64,000 bases of DNA from an uncultured Paracoccaceae bacterium (GTDB lineage: Bacteria; Pseudomonadota; Alphaproteobacteria; Rhodobacterales; Rhodobacteraceae), in NCBI GenBank assembly GCA_943787985.1, contig CALSOO010000004.1, positions 930,001-994,000 of the forward strand, read 5' to 3'. The notes below the pieces were generated by a model. That model saw only the letters and a program-made list of their open reading frames with translations. It had not been told where the DNA came from and made no database searches. Position numbers and translations under genes: made by a program. Of this stretch, positions 44,569 to 54,227 are shown piece after piece (position 1 is the stretch's first letter; every line of letters starts with the position of its first letter).

Positions 44569-45596
44569 GACGCGATCCCAAGGTCAAGCAATAGCGCCTC
44601 CTCTTGAGGGGGGAGCTTCGAGGCCGAGCGCAAGTGTTCTTGCATCGCCTGATACGCGGGCTGTGCCACCAACTCATCCCGTTTTTCTTTATGCAACACG
44701 ACAGCTTCGTCATGTAGCTTTTTGATTTCGGTGTCTTCCATGAGCGTCGCCATTTCGGCCTTCAAATTCGGTAAGTAGCGCTGGATAGACGTATCCTCCC
44801 AAGCGGGATCATTGCGCTCGCGCCAGTATGTATCGTCAAACGCGCGGTTTTCGCGGTTCACGTCGCCACGGTCGTTTTTAACCAAATAGCTGTCTAAACT
44901 GCGCAGAGCGTAGTGGTTCAACGTCGCAAAATTCCGGGCACCGGCCGCAGGGAATCTGCGAATGCGACGGGGGTTTGCGGCAACCAAAAAGCGGTGAGGC
45001 ACGTCACGCCCTGATCCGTCTGTCCAGGAGGGCCGCTTTTTAGGCGGCAGTTTGGATTTAAAGAAGGGGCGATGCGCACCATAGTAATGCAACGGAAAAT
45101 CATGACGAATCAGGGACTTCACTTCAATCGCAGCTTCCCCGCACCACAAGTCGGGATTGTGACACCGGGTGAATTGCTCGATAACGGGGCGATCTTCATA
45201 GGTCTCCACATCATCATTGGCAAAAAACTGGAACGTGAGGCTGATCGCTTGGGGATCACCACATGCGTCAATCAGGGCAGGGATCGTGTGGTCCCCGATA
45301 TGAATGTTCAAGAATTCGTCAACGTCAGCCACCCAAACCCAGTCCGCATTCAGGACAATATCCTGCGTGCGCGCATCCTTCAGCGCTTCCATCTGGTAAT
45401 TGCGTCCCTCTGCCGGATTGGGCAGGTGTTGCACAAGGCCTTTGCTGGCCAAAGCATCCAGAAGGCGGTCCGTACCATCTGTGCAATCATTTGAATAGAA
45501 AAGGAAATCTGTGACGCCGAGCAGGCGGTGAAAGGCGATCCATTCAAGTAAAAACGGCCCTTCGTTTTTTACACAAGTCACTGCGGTTATGCGCAT
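44565..45596 (-). CDS. Family 2-like glycosyltransferase (Glyco_tranf_2_4 type)
   Basis: 343 residues from the ATG at 45596, preceded by GGGAG; the frame reaches 45728. The order of blocks is the same as in the two paralogues: MRITAVTCVKNEGPFLLEWIAFHRLLGV, YSNDCTDGTDRLLDAL, VADVDEFLNI with the metal-binding DxD, and LNHYALRSLDSYLVKNDRGDV. The conserved HRP block (YGAHRPFFKSKLP) occurs in all three proteins and may bind the acceptor. It is the first gene of the minus-strand cluster and divergent from the MoxR gene across about 200 bases, where a promoter should lie. Confidence 0.82.
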   Translation of the reverse strand: MRITAVTCVKNEGPFLLEWIAFHRLLGVTDFLFYSNDCTDGTDRLLDALASKGLVQHLPNPAEGRNYQMEALKDARTQDIVLNADWVWVADVDEFLNIHIGDHTIPALIDACGDPQAISLTFQFFANDDVETYEDRPVIEQFTRCHNPDLWCGEAAIEVKSLIRHDFPLHYYGAHRPFFKSKLPPKKRPSWTDGSGRDVPHRFLVAANPRRIRRFPAAGARNFATLNHYALRSLDSYLVKNDRGDVNRENRAFDDTYWRERNDPAWEDTSIQRYLPNLKAEMATLMEDTEIKKLHDEAVVLHKEKRDELVAQPAYQAMQEHLRSASKLPPQEEALLLDLGIAS

Positions 45597-45801
45597 ATCA
45601 GCCACACTCCCACGCTCGTTGGAAAATCCTGCATCTTTTGTCCGCCTCTTGGGTCTCGGCTCTTGTGGCACATGGACCTCTTTTATTCGTTTATCATCAT
45701 GCCAGTTTATCCGAATCACGTCAATCATCGAGGCAGTATAACCTTTGCAGGCTTGACCCTGACTGCGTGGGGTGCACTTTGGGTGTCAAAGGGGAACATG
45801 C

Positions 45802-46710
45802 ATGCAAGATTTTTCGTCCATTGACGCCACCCAGAAGATGCTTGGGGATCAGGGGTATGTTTGTGACCGTGCTTTGGGCACTGTGGTGTTTCTGGCGCTG
45901 CGCTTGGGGCGGCCCTTGTTTCTTGAGGGAGAGGCGGGTGTTGGCAAAACCGAGATTGCCAAAGCCTTGGCCGCAGCTTTGGGGCGCAAGCTGATCCGGT
46001 TGCAATGTTACGAAGGGCTCGATGCGTCCACGGCGGTCTATGAGTGGAACTTCCCGGCACAAATGATGGCCATTCGGACAGCAGAGGCCAGCGGTGGGGC
46101 GGATAAGGCTGCATTGAAAACCGAGTTGTTCAGTGATGAATACTTGATCGAACGCCCTTTGCTTGAGGCTATGCGCCCTGGGGAAAATGGGGCACCGGTT
46201 TTGCTGATCGATGAGTTGGACCGCACGGACGAGCCTTTTGAAGCCTTCTTGCTTGAGGCATTGAGCGATTTTCAAGTGACGATTCCGGAGTTGGGCACAA
46301 TCAAAGCCCCCGAACCGCCGATTGTGATTGTCACCTCCAACCGCACCCGCGAAGTGCACGATGCGCTCAAGCGGCGCTGTTTATACCACTGGGTCGACTA
46401 CCCGAATTTCGAGCGTGAGATGGAAATCCTGAACGCACGCGCCCCCGAAGCCACGACCGCGCTCAGCCGCGAAGTGGTGGCCTTTGTGCAAAAGTTGCGC
46501 ACGGAGGACCTGTTCAAAAAGCCGGGAGTGGCAGAGACCATCGATTGGGCCAAGTGTTTGTTGGCATTGGATGTTATCACGCTGAGCCCCGAGGTGATCG
46601 CCGACACGCTGGGGGCTATTCTCAAATATCAGGACGATATCGCCAAGCTGCATGGTTCCGAGGCCAAACGCATTCTGGATCAAGCCAAAGCGACGATGGA
46701 ACCGGTTTAA
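45802..46710 (+). CDS. MoxR family AAA+ ATPase
   Basis: 302 residues. Walker A EGEAGVGKTE (42-51), Walker B VLLIDELDRTDEPFE, sensor 1 IVTSNRTREVHDALKRRC and YHWVDYPN are the MoxR/CoxD pattern. MoxR ATPases act as chaperones that mature metal enzymes or protein complexes together with a VWA partner. The ATG at 45802 follows AGGGGAAC; an upstream start at 45772 is less likely. The VWA partner is two genes downstream, with a small P-loop kinase between. No CO dehydrogenase genes are in the window, so the client is not known. Confidence 0.9.
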   Translation: MQDFSSIDATQKMLGDQGYVCDRALGTVVFLALRLGRPLFLEGEAGVGKTEIAKALAAALGRKLIRLQCYEGLDASTAVYEWNFPAQMMAIRTAEASGGADKAALKTELFSDEYLIERPLLEAMRPGENGAPVLLIDELDRTDEPFEAFLLEALSDFQVTIPELGTIKAPEPPIVIVTSNRTREVHDALKRRCLYHWVDYPNFEREMEILNARAPEATTALSREVVAFVQKLRTEDLFKKPGVAETIDWAKCLLALDVITLSPEVIADTLGAILKYQDDIAKLHGSEAKRILDQAKATMEPV

Positions 46711-46716
46711 CCTGAG

Positions 46717-47262
46717 ATGCCGGGTGCCCCTGTCATTCATATCGGTGGCTGGCCGGGTGCTGGAAAGCGCACCATTGGCCGGATTGTGGCGAACAGGATG
46801 TCCGGTCGGCTGATTGACAACCACATTATGCTTGACGCCGCACGCGCGATCTATGCGCGCGGCACTGAAGGAAGTCTGCAGTTGCGCGAAGAGGTGCGCG
46901 CTGTGATCATGTCGCATGCCCGCAAATTGCCTGCGGATGTTCCGGTTGTTCTGACGGACGCTGTTGCAAAAGAACCTGTCTCGGATGTGATGATGCAGCA
47001 TACGCTTGATCTGGCCTGCGACCGCGCAGCACAGTTGCACATTTTTGTGCTTGGGGTGTCCTTGGAGGAAAACCTGGACCGGCTTTGTCATCCGGCCCGT
47101 TGCGGTGGCGCAAAACTGACCGATCCCGCCGTTTTGAAAAGCCTGCGCCAAACCCAGCAGCTCTATCAGCCTGAAAGTGCTATCTATTTGGATGTCACGG
47201 AGTTGAGCGCGGCTGAAGCAGCAGATGCAATCTGCGCATATATTGAGGCGTCTGATGGTTGA
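46717..47262 (+). CDS. Small P-loop kinase-like protein
   Basis: 181 residues. Walker A HIGGWPGAGKRTIG (8-21) starts the protein; RLIDNHIMLDAARAIYARG resembles the acceptor-binding region of small nucleoside/metabolite kinases and zeta-toxin-like ATPases; VPVVLTDAVAKEP is the Walker B strand; RLCHPARCGGAKLTD may be the lid; IYLDVTELSAAEAADAI ends the fold. The substrate is unknown. It begins six bases after the MoxR stop and overlaps the VWA gene by eight bases, so all three are co-translated. It is not a usual member of the MoxR-VWA pair. Confidence 0.72.
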   Translation: MPGAPVIHIGGWPGAGKRTIGRIVANRMSGRLIDNHIMLDAARAIYARGTEGSLQLREEVRAVIMSHARKLPADVPVVLTDAVAKEPVSDVMMQHTLDLACDRAAQLHIFVLGVSLEENLDRLCHPARCGGAKLTDPAVLKSLRQTQQLYQPESAIYLDVTELSAAEAADAICAYIEASDG

Positions 47263-48511
47263 ACACATTCCTCTTGAGTTGCCGGATGATCCAAAGCTTG
47301 CGGGCAACATTACGCATTTTGCACGCGCGTTGCGGCGGGGGGGCATTCCGATCGGACCCGGGCGGGTGATTGATGCGATCAATGCTGTGCAAGCGGCGGG
47401 GTTCACGGAAAAACGGGACTTTTACTGGACACTGCATGCGTGTTTTGTGAACCGGCCTGAGCATCGCGCTGTTTTTGCACAGATTTTTCGACTCTATTGG
47501 CGTGATCCACGGTATCTTGAGCATATGATGGCGGCCATGTTGCCGGCGGTGCGCGGAGTTCAGGAAGAGCGCAGTGCGCAAGCGGCAGAAAAACGTGCGG
47601 CCGAAGCGCTGCTGGACGGGGCTGAATCGCCCGTGGATCAGCCAGAGGCACCCAAGGACGATGATGGATCGGAACTGGAGATTGACGCGTCCTTGACAAT
47701 GAGTGCGCAAGAGCGGCTGAGGAGCCTTGATTTTGAACAGATGAGCACCGCTGAAATGCAGCAGGCCAAGCGCATGCTCGCGCGGATGCGCCTTCCAGTG
47801 GAACCCATCGCGTCCCGCCGGACCCGAGTGGCACATTCGGGACGGATTGATGCTGCCAAAACACTACGGGCCGCCATGCGCAAAGGAGGCGAAATTCACA
47901 AAATCGTCTACAAAGCGCCGCGACCGCGCTGGCCGAATTTGGTGGTGCTGTGCGATATATCCGGGTCCATGAGCCAGTATTCGCGGGTTGTTCTGCATTT
48001 CTTGCATGCTGTCAGCAATGCAAAAGGGGCGGGCTGGGCCAAGGTGCACGCGTTCACTTTTGGCACGCAGCTCACCAACATTACCCGTCATTTGCAACAC
48101 CGCGACGTGGATGCGGCGCTGGCGGCCGCGGGGGCGCAGGCACAAGACTGGGAAGGGGGGACGCGGATTGGCGCGTCTTTGGAAAGCTTCAACCGGAACT
48201 GGTCGCGCCGTGTCATGGGGCAGGGCGCAGTGGTGCTGGTGATCACGGACGGCTTGGACCGCGACGACCCAGACGCGTTGGCCCGCCAGATGGAGCGCTT
48301 GCGTCTGTCGTCAAAGCGTTTGATCTGGCTCAACCCGTTGCTGCGCTGGGACGGCTTTGCGCCCAAGGCGCGCGGGATCGCGGCCATGCTGCCGCATGTG
48401 GACAGCTTTCGGGCAGGGCATTCTATTGCCTCTCTCGAAGAGCTTGCCGAAGCTATTTCCCGCCCTGACGATGTGGGCGAGAAAGCACGCCTTATGAGAG
48501 ACTTAGGCTAG
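47255..48511 (+). CDS. VWA domain (CoxE-type) protein
   Basis: 418 residues. An N-terminal helical region (1-150) with FARALRRGGIPIGPGRVIDAI and FYWTLHACFVNRPEHRAVFAQIF is typical of CoxE. A charged linker follows, then the von Willebrand A domain with an intact MIDAS LCDISGSMS (Asp234, Ser236, Ser238), TFGTQLTNITRHL and LVITDGLDRDD. It should work with the MoxR ATPase as an assembly factor. The ATG at 47255 lies inside the end of the kinase gene; a start at 47225 would overlap more. It is convergent with purL 11 bases away. Confidence 0.9.
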   Translation: MVEHIPLELPDDPKLAGNITHFARALRRGGIPIGPGRVIDAINAVQAAGFTEKRDFYWTLHACFVNRPEHRAVFAQIFRLYWRDPRYLEHMMAAMLPAVRGVQEERSAQAAEKRAAEALLDGAESPVDQPEAPKDDDGSELEIDASLTMSAQERLRSLDFEQMSTAEMQQAKRMLARMRLPVEPIASRRTRVAHSGRIDAAKTLRAAMRKGGEIHKIVYKAPRPRWPNLVVLCDISGSMSQYSRVVLHFLHAVSNAKGAGWAKVHAFTFGTQLTNITRHLQHRDVDAALAAAGAQAQDWEGGTRIGASLESFNRNWSRRVMGQGAVVLVITDGLDRDDPDALARQMERLRLSSKRLIWLNPLLRWDGFAPKARGIAAMLPHVDSFRAGHSIASLEELAEAISRPDDVGEKARLMRDLG

Positions 48512-48522
48512 ATTAGAGCAGT

Positions 48523-50685
48523 TTAGGCCACTGCAGAGGCAAAACTGGAGCTATAGATTTCGGACAGTTCTGCAAGGCTTGCTGTGCTTGTATTGCCCAT
48601 CCAAACCGCGTCCGAGGTGAACTTTCCGACGGAATGGATCGGAACACCTGCGCGCCCCGCCGCCAACATCAAGGCTTCGGCCTGATCAAAGTTGCAGGCG
48701 ATCAGATAGCGGCCCTGATCTTCGCCGAACAACATCGCCGTGTCATCGCTGTCCAGCCAAACACCAACGCCTGATGCCTCTGCCAATTCAAACGCAGCAA
48801 GGGCCAAACCACCGTCCGACAGGTCAGTGCAGGCTTTGATCATGTCGCGGTTGTCGCGGATGAAGGCGCCGTGTTTGGCTTCCATCTCAAGGTCCACCGT
48901 CGGGGCGTCGCCCTCGATACGGTTGAACACTTCGGCGAGCAACGCAGATTGCCCCATATGTCCGCTTGTGTCGCCAATCACCAACGCCACATGGCCTTCG
49001 CGCACTTCGGTGCCGATGATCTCGTCCGTGTGCGTGATCAGGCCGACTGCGCCGATTGTCGGGGTTGGCAAAATCGCGGTGCCATCTGTTTCATTGTACA
49101 GCGACACGTTGCCTGACACGATAGGCATGTCCAACGCTTTGACCGCAGCACCGATCCCTTTGATCGCGCCGACGAATTGTCCCATGATTTCAGGCTTTTC
49201 GGGGTTGCCGAAGTTCATGTTATCGGTCGTGGCCAAAGGCCGCGCGCCAACAGCGCACAGGTTGCGATAGGCTTCTGCCACCGCCTGTTTGCCGCCCTCG
49301 AAAGGGTTGGCCTTGACGTAGCGCGGGGTCACGTCGGAGGTGAAGGCCAGTGCCTTGTCCGTGCCGTGGATGCGCACGATGCCCGACCCGATGTTCGGGG
49401 TGCGCGCACTGTCGGCCATAACCATCGTGTCGTATTGCTCGTAGACCCACTGTTTGGCCGCGTAATTCGGAGATGAAATCAAGGCCTTAAGGCCGTCTAT
49501 CGGATCAATGTTCGGCACATCCGCGAGGGGTTCGGCAGGCGGTGTTTCGACCCATGGACGGTCATATTCAGGCGCGGTGCCAGCAAGGGTTTTCAGCGGC
49601 AAATCGGCTTTGGTTTCGCCGTTGTGCACGATGTGAAAGCGGTCCTCGGCGATGGTTTCACCGACGATCGCGAAATCAAGGTCCCACTTGTCGAACACGG
49701 CTTTGGCTTGGGCTTCAAGCTCGGGTTTCAGCACCATCAACATGCGCTCTTGGGATTCGCTGAGCATCATCTCGTAGGCGGTCATGTGATCTTCGCGCAC
49801 GGGCACGTTTTCAAGGTGCAGGCGCACACCAAGGTTGCCTTTGTCCCCCATCTCGACGGCGGAACATGTGAGGCCAGCAGCCCCCATATCCTGGATCGAA
49901 ATGACCGCGCCGGTCTGCATCAATTCCAGTGTCGCTTCCATCAGACGCTTTTCGGTGAAGGGATCTCCGACTTGAACCGTAGGGCGTTTTTCTTCAATAG
50001 AATCATCGAATTCCGCGCTAGCCATGGTCGCGCCGCCAACCCCGTCACGGCCAGTTTTCGCGCCAAGATAGACGACGGGCATGCCCACGCCAGAGGCGGC
50101 GGAATAGAAGATTTTGTCAGCGTCGGCGAGGCCTGCAGCAAAGGCATTGACCAGGCAGTTTCCGTTGTAGGCCGGGTCAAAGCGCACTTCGCCGCCCGCG
50201 CATGGAACGCCAAAACAGTTGCCATATCCGCCAATGCCGGCGACGACACCGTTGACCAGCTGTCGGGTTTTGTGGTGCGCAGGTTCGCCAAAGGACAGCG
50301 AGTTCATCGACGCGATGGGGCGTGCGCCCATGGTGAAGACGTCGCGCAGAATGCCGCCCATGCCCGTCGCGGCCCCTTGATAGGGTTCGATGTAGGACGG
50401 GTGGTTGTGACTTTCCATTTTAAAAATAACGGCTTGGCCGTCACCGATGTCAACAACGCCTGCGTTTTCACCGGGGCCGCAGATGACCTGTGGGCCGGTC
50501 GTGGGCAGGGTGCGCAGCCATTTCTTGGAGGATTTGTAAGAGCAGTGTTCGTTCCACATAGCCGAGAAAATACCCAGTTCCGTGAACGTCGGTTCGCGCC
50601 CGACGATGTCTAAAATACGCGCGTATTCGTCAGGTGTGAGGCCGTGGCTGGCGATAAGTTCTGGCGTGATTTCTGGCTCTGACAT
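48523..50685 (-). CDS. purL: Phosphoribosylformylglycinamidine synthase subunit PurL
   Basis: 720 residues, the small-form PurL that works with separate PurQ and PurS. It makes FGAM from FGAR, glutamine and ATP. N-terminal [28 protein letters not shown], the active-site histidine region [33 protein letters not shown], and the C-terminal AIR-synthase halves with [15 protein letters not shown] are clear. Length and order fit the family. The start at 50685 is a plain ATG. purQ and purS are not in the window. Confidence 0.97.
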   Translation of the reverse strand: MSEPEITPELIASHGLTPDEYARILDIVGREPTFTELGIFSAMWNEHCSYKSSKKWLRTLPTTGPQVICGPGENAGVVDIGDGQAVIFKMESHNHPSYIEPYQGAATGMGGILRDVFTMGARPIASMNSLSFGEPAHHKTRQLVNGVVAGIGGYGNCFGVPCAGGEVRFDPAYNGNCLVNAFAAGLADADKIFYSAASGVGMPVVYLGAKTGRDGVGGATMASAEFDDSIEEKRPTVQVGDPFTEKRLMEATLELMQTGAVISIQDMGAAGLTCSAVEMGDKGNLGVRLHLENVPVREDHMTAYEMMLSESQERMLMVLKPELEAQAKAVFDKWDLDFAIVGETIAEDRFHIVHNGETKADLPLKTLAGTAPEYDRPWVETPPAEPLADVPNIDPIDGLKALISSPNYAAKQWVYEQYDTMVMADSARTPNIGSGIVRIHGTDKALAFTSDVTPRYVKANPFEGGKQAVAEAYRNLCAVGARPLATTDNMNFGNPEKPEIMGQFVGAIKGIGAAVKALDMPIVSGNVSLYNETDGTAILPTPTIGAVGLITHTDEIIGTEVREGHVALVIGDTSGHMGQSALLAEVFNRIEGDAPTVDLEMEAKHGAFIRDNRDMIKACTDLSDGGLALAAFELAEASGVGVWLDSDDTAMLFGEDQGRYLIACNFDQAEALMLAAGRAGVPIHSVGKFTSDAVWMGNTSTASLAELSEIYSSSFASAVA

Positions 50686-50984
50686 GTGCGTCTATTTCCC
50701 CGAAGTTTAAGACTTGCGCGTCTCATACAAGGAAGGGCGCGTGGGGGGAAGGGGGTGTTCGCGGGGTGTTAACGGGGCGTGCGATGGGGGGATTGACCCA
50801 TGTTGTACGTTTTGCAGGGCAAAAGTGACAACATGCACAGGGGGCTGGAGCGCGCAGAGGAGGGGTTTGCGGCGTCTTGTACAAAACAGGCGCTGAATGT
50901 CACAAGACACCCGGCGCCGTGGCGGTCATGATTGGTTAGGAATTGCGCGCTGTTAAGGTTTGATGTGGCGCCTTTACTCTTTGG
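50686..50984. other. Intergenic region between purL and a LysR gene
   Basis: No gene supported. It contains several runs of G near 50740-50800 and a 7-base inverted repeat GTCTTGT/ACAAGAC (50874-50880 and 50902-50908). The purL promoter should lie in the part next to 50686. Confidence 0.5.
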
Positions 50985-51914
50985 TCATAAATCAGGCCCA
51001 ACCCGCAAACTCTGTGCAAGGTGGTTCCAGATTTTTTGACGCTCATCCGTTTGGCGCGCGTGCAGTCGCACCATTTTGATGGTGAGCGCCTGTGTGGGCA
51101 GGGCGGCGTTTGCGCGCACCAGATCACCGCTTGCCAGTGACTTTGCCACGAGGGACATCGGCAACCACGCAATGCCGATTTCGCTGATCGCCAGTTGGAC
51201 CATGGCGAGCGTCAGCGCGGTTTCGGCGATGGGCAAGACGACAACCCCTTGTGCGATGCGCGGCGCGATGCTGCTGGCAAAGACGTGCCCCAGAAAAACG
51301 TCAGCGGGGTAGGCAATGATGGGAAAGCTGTCGGTGTGGGACGCCGCTTGAAGGGACGGCGCGCAGACGGGGATCAACAGATCATGGCCAAGCGGCACGG
51401 AGTCAAATGCCGCGCTGCTGTCCGCCCCGCTGTTGTCCCCCCCTTTGCTGTCCAAAGTGCTTTGATCGGGCAGGGCGTACATGATCGCGAGATCGACGTC
51501 CTTGGAGAGCAGTTTCATCAAACATGCGTCCTGATTGCCGGAGCGCACCCGCACGGAATGTGTGCCGTCCATGGTCGCGGCGCGCACGACTTGAGGCGAC
51601 ATGGTGCTGGTCAGGGCGTGCTGGCACATAAAGGTCAGCGGCTTGCCTGCCTGCGTGTCGGCGGTTTTCAATGTCTGGCGCAGCTTGTGCAAACGGGCGC
51701 TGAGTGCGCGCAGTTCCGGCTCAAGGGTTTGCACACCCTCTGTCAGCACCACGGGTTTGCGGCGCCGGTCAAACAGGGTGGTGCCAATGTTGTCCTCGAT
51801 GCTGCGCACACGGCGGGTGAAAGCCGATTGGGTCAGCATCCGCTTTTCTGCCGCTTGCGCGAGGGAGCCGCAGTCCAGCACGGCCAGAATATCGTCAATC
51901 CATTCAAGTCGCAT
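50985..51914 (-). CDS. LysR-type transcriptional regulator
   Basis: 309 residues. The N-terminal winged HTH (about 3-60) has LEWIDDILAVLDCGSLAQAAEKRMLTQSAFTRRVRSIED, followed by LysR effector domains. An insert rich in Ser, Gly and Asp (KGGDNSGADSSAAFDS, about 170-185) is unusual. It is divergent from the cuyA/dcyD-like gene with 118 bases between, and a good dyad lies there (51938-51958), so it probably controls that gene and itself. A regulator of this kind, CuyR, goes with cuyA in Ruegeria; whether this is the same is an inference from position. Confidence 0.9.
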   Translation of the reverse strand: MRLEWIDDILAVLDCGSLAQAAEKRMLTQSAFTRRVRSIEDNIGTTLFDRRRKPVVLTEGVQTLEPELRALSARLHKLRQTLKTADTQAGKPLTFMCQHALTSTMSPQVVRAATMDGTHSVRVRSGNQDACLMKLLSKDVDLAIMYALPDQSTLDSKGGDNSGADSSAAFDSVPLGHDLLIPVCAPSLQAASHTDSFPIIAYPADVFLGHVFASSIAPRIAQGVVVLPIAETALTLAMVQLAISEIGIAWLPMSLVAKSLASGDLVRANAALPTQALTIKMVRLHARQTDERQKIWNHLAQSLRVGPDL

Positions 51915-51937
51915 GTTGTCTCTGTCGTTTGGTGTCC

Positions 51938-51958
51938 AAGTTGCACATCATGCAAGTT
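51938..51958. promoter_or_regulatory. Candidate LysR operator
   Basis: AAGTTGCA-N5-TGCAAGTT, a dyad with 7 of 8 matching pairs that contains a T-N11-A core (TGCACATCATGCA). It lies 24 bases before the LysR start and 75 bases before the lyase start, in the divergent promoter region. Confidence 0.5.
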
Positions 51959-52032
51959 ATAGCGCAGAATTCGCATTAGTCCTGCCTGAATTATCCGCTT
52001 AAGTTGCCGGTGACACATTTAGGAGTCCTGTC

Positions 52033-53046
52033 ATGCACCTGTCCCGTTTCCCCCGCGTCCACCTTGCCCATCTGTCCACACCGCTTGAGCCGATGCCGCG
52101 CTTGTCCAAAGAGCTGGGCGTGGAGATGTGGATCAAACGCGATGATTGTACGGGCATGTCGACGGGGGGCAACAAGACCCGCAAGCTGGAATTCCTGATG
52201 GCCGAAGCGGTTAAGCAGGGCGCCGATATGGTCATGACCCAAGGCGCGACGCAGACCAATCACGGTCGTCAAACGGCTGCCTTTGCCGCCAAGATGGGCC
52301 TCAAATGCCATATCCTGCTGGAGGATCGTACGGCGTATGAGGATCGCAATTACAACACCAACGGCAATGTGCTGTTGGATCATTTGCACGGTGCGACCAC
52401 GCAGAAATTCCCTGGCGGTCATGATATGCCTGCCGAGATGGAAAAGGCCGCAGAAGCGATGCGTGCCAAGGGTCACACTGTCTATGTCATCCCGGGCGGT
52501 GGCTCGAATCCGACAGGCGCCCTTGGCTATGTGAACGCAGCGTTTGAATTGGTGTCGCAAGCCAATGACATGGGTCTGAAGATTGACCGCCTTGTGCACG
52601 CCACCGGTTCTTCGGGCACGCAGGCGGGTCTTGTGACGGGCATGTGCGCGATGAATGCGCAGATCCCTGTATTGGGGATTGGCACCCGCGCCCCCCAGCC
52701 CAAACAAGAGCAGATGGTTTATGATCTTGCCTGCAAAACGGCGGAAAAGCTGGGCTGCGCGGGCGTTGTGACGCGCGGTGATGTCATGGCCAACACCGAT
52801 TATGTGGGCGAGGGCTATGGCATTCCGACTCAAAGCGGCATCGAGGCGATCCAGATGTTTGCGCAGTTGGAGGGTATTTTGCTGGACCCGTGTTATTCTG
52901 CCAAAGGGGCGGCCGGTTTGATCGATCTGGCCCGCAAGGGTGTGTTTGAGGGCGAGCGCATTGTGTTCTTGCACACAGGCGGGGCTGCGGCCCTTGGCGG
53001 GTATGATTTTGCGTTTGAAACGGCCGCCAATTGGGTCACCGTTTAG
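52033..53046 (+). CDS. cuyA: PLP-dependent L-cysteate sulfo-lyase / D-cysteine desulfhydrase
   Basis: 337 residues of the ACC deaminase/D-cysteine desulfhydrase fold. The PLP lysine is Lys48 in [30 protein letters not shown] is the phosphate-side block; [16 protein letters not shown] and [15 protein letters not shown] follow; HTGGAAAL near the end binds the cofactor ring. CuyA (cysteate to pyruvate, sulfite and ammonium) and DcyD (D-cysteine to pyruvate, sulfide and ammonium) are close relatives. The [14 protein letters not shown] form and the LysR partner favour CuyA in a Roseobacter, but DcyD remains possible. No sulfite exporter gene is adjacent. Confidence 0.78.
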   Translation: MHLSRFPRVHLAHLSTPLEPMPRLSKELGVEMWIKRDDCTGMSTGGNKTRKLEFLMAEAVKQGADMVMTQGATQTNHGRQTAAFAAKMGLKCHILLEDRTAYEDRNYNTNGNVLLDHLHGATTQKFPGGHDMPAEMEKAAEAMRAKGHTVYVIPGGGSNPTGALGYVNAAFELVSQANDMGLKIDRLVHATGSSGTQAGLVTGMCAMNAQIPVLGIGTRAPQPKQEQMVYDLACKTAEKLGCAGVVTRGDVMANTDYVGEGYGIPTQSGIEAIQMFAQLEGILLDPCYSAKGAAGLIDLARKGVFEGERIVFLHTGGAAALGGYDFAFETAANWVTV

Positions 53047-53071
53047 CGCAGCTTTTGGTGTGCGGGCAGGC

Positions 53072-53956
53072 TCATAGTTTGTCCCACACCTCCCGGGCGA
53101 CCGGATCAAACGTGGCGGGATCGGCGAGGGCTGCGATGCTCAGCCGTGCGCGCCATGTGTCATCCCCGATCGGCACCAACGCACCGCTGGCCAATTCCCG
53201 CGCCACTGCGGTGTGCGGCATCCATGCAAATCCGCTGCCTTGCAAGACGCGGCGTTTGATCGTTTCCACCAGACTGTCGATGTAGATGGTTTCGGCGTGC
53301 AGGGGTTTGTTGTCCAGCGTGCTATCCACCACCATCCCGAGGAACGAGGACGGCTCGTAGGCCAGATAGGGGATTGCGGGACCGGTGCTGCGCGACAGGT
53401 CCCAGCCCTGCGCATGTGCGGGTGCTGCGGCGGCCACGGGGATCAGGTGATCTGTCAGCAGGTCCTTGCGGGCAAAGGCGGTCTCGTCGATGCGGGGGGA
53501 GACGCTTTGATGGTAATAGCATAGCATGATGTCGACCGCCCCCTCGACCAGCAGTTCGCAGCAGGTGCTGAGCGAGTCGGAGACGACCCGCGTGTGCAGG
53601 TCCGGGATTTTTTCTTGTAGCTGATCTATGCGATGTGCCAAAAAATTAGCCGAAATCGTGTGCAGCGCTGAAAAACGTAGAAATCGCCGCCCGCCGCGGT
53701 CTGCATCGCGGATCACTTGCCGCGTTTCGGTGAGTTGCGAAATGGCGCCGAGGGCGACGGGCAAAAACTGTGTGCCTGCCTCTGTCAGCTGAACAGGGTA
53801 TTGCGCCCTGTTCACCAGCGGCGCGCCAACCCAGCTTTCTAACGCCTTGATTCGTCTGCTAAATGCGGATTGTGTGATGTTGCGTTCTGTCGCGGCGCGG
53901 GTGAAGTTCAGCGTTCGTGCCAGACATTCGAAATCGCGTAACCAGTTGAGGTCCAA
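53072..53956 (-). CDS. LysR-type transcriptional regulator
   Basis: 294 residues. HTH at 3-60 (MDLNWLRDFECLARTLNFTRAATERNITQSAFSRRIKALE) and a LysR substrate-binding domain. The HTH is similar to that of the LysR at 50985-51914, and both resemble the HypT-like subgroup. It is convergent with the lyase gene and divergent from the ABC transporter gene at 54228; a perfect dyad with LysR spacing lies at 54003-54027, so it very likely regulates the transporter operon. Confidence 0.92.
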   Translation of the reverse strand: MDLNWLRDFECLARTLNFTRAATERNITQSAFSRRIKALESWVGAPLVNRAQYPVQLTEAGTQFLPVALGAISQLTETRQVIRDADRGGRRFLRFSALHTISANFLAHRIDQLQEKIPDLHTRVVSDSLSTCCELLVEGAVDIMLCYYHQSVSPRIDETAFARKDLLTDHLIPVAAAAPAHAQGWDLSRSTGPAIPYLAYEPSSFLGMVVDSTLDNKPLHAETIYIDSLVETIKRRVLQGSGFAWMPHTAVARELASGALVPIGDDTWRARLSIAALADPATFDPVAREVWDKL

Positions 53957-54002
53957 GTGCGGCTCCTTTGCGCAAAGAGGGGGAGTGGTGCGAGCTTATC
54001 CG

Positions 54003-54027
54003 AAACTATGCGGAAATCGAATAGTTT
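54003..54027. promoter_or_regulatory. Candidate LysR operator
   Basis: AAACTAT-N11-ATAGTTT, a perfect 7-base inverted repeat with the classic T-N11-A spacing. It is 46 bases from the LysR start at 53956 and about 200 bases upstream of the binding-protein gene. Confidence 0.65.
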
Positions 54028-54227
54028 GATGAAATGTTAGAATTTGCCCTTTTGAAATCCCTCGTTCTAGTCTGATTGCAGCACTCGGGGGTTTGCGCGT
54101 CTGTCCGCAACTGGACGGTTTTGGGCATATTGCCGAACGCGCGGTGCACTCTGCTCCGTATCCACGAACAGGATCCAAACACGTGAATGACGCCCGAAAA
54201 CGGCGCAAATCAAATGGGGAATATGAT

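Noticed and set aside
49624-50613. 329-residue plus-strand frame inside purL
   Set aside because: Antisense shadow of a confidently identified gene, a usual artefact of high GC.
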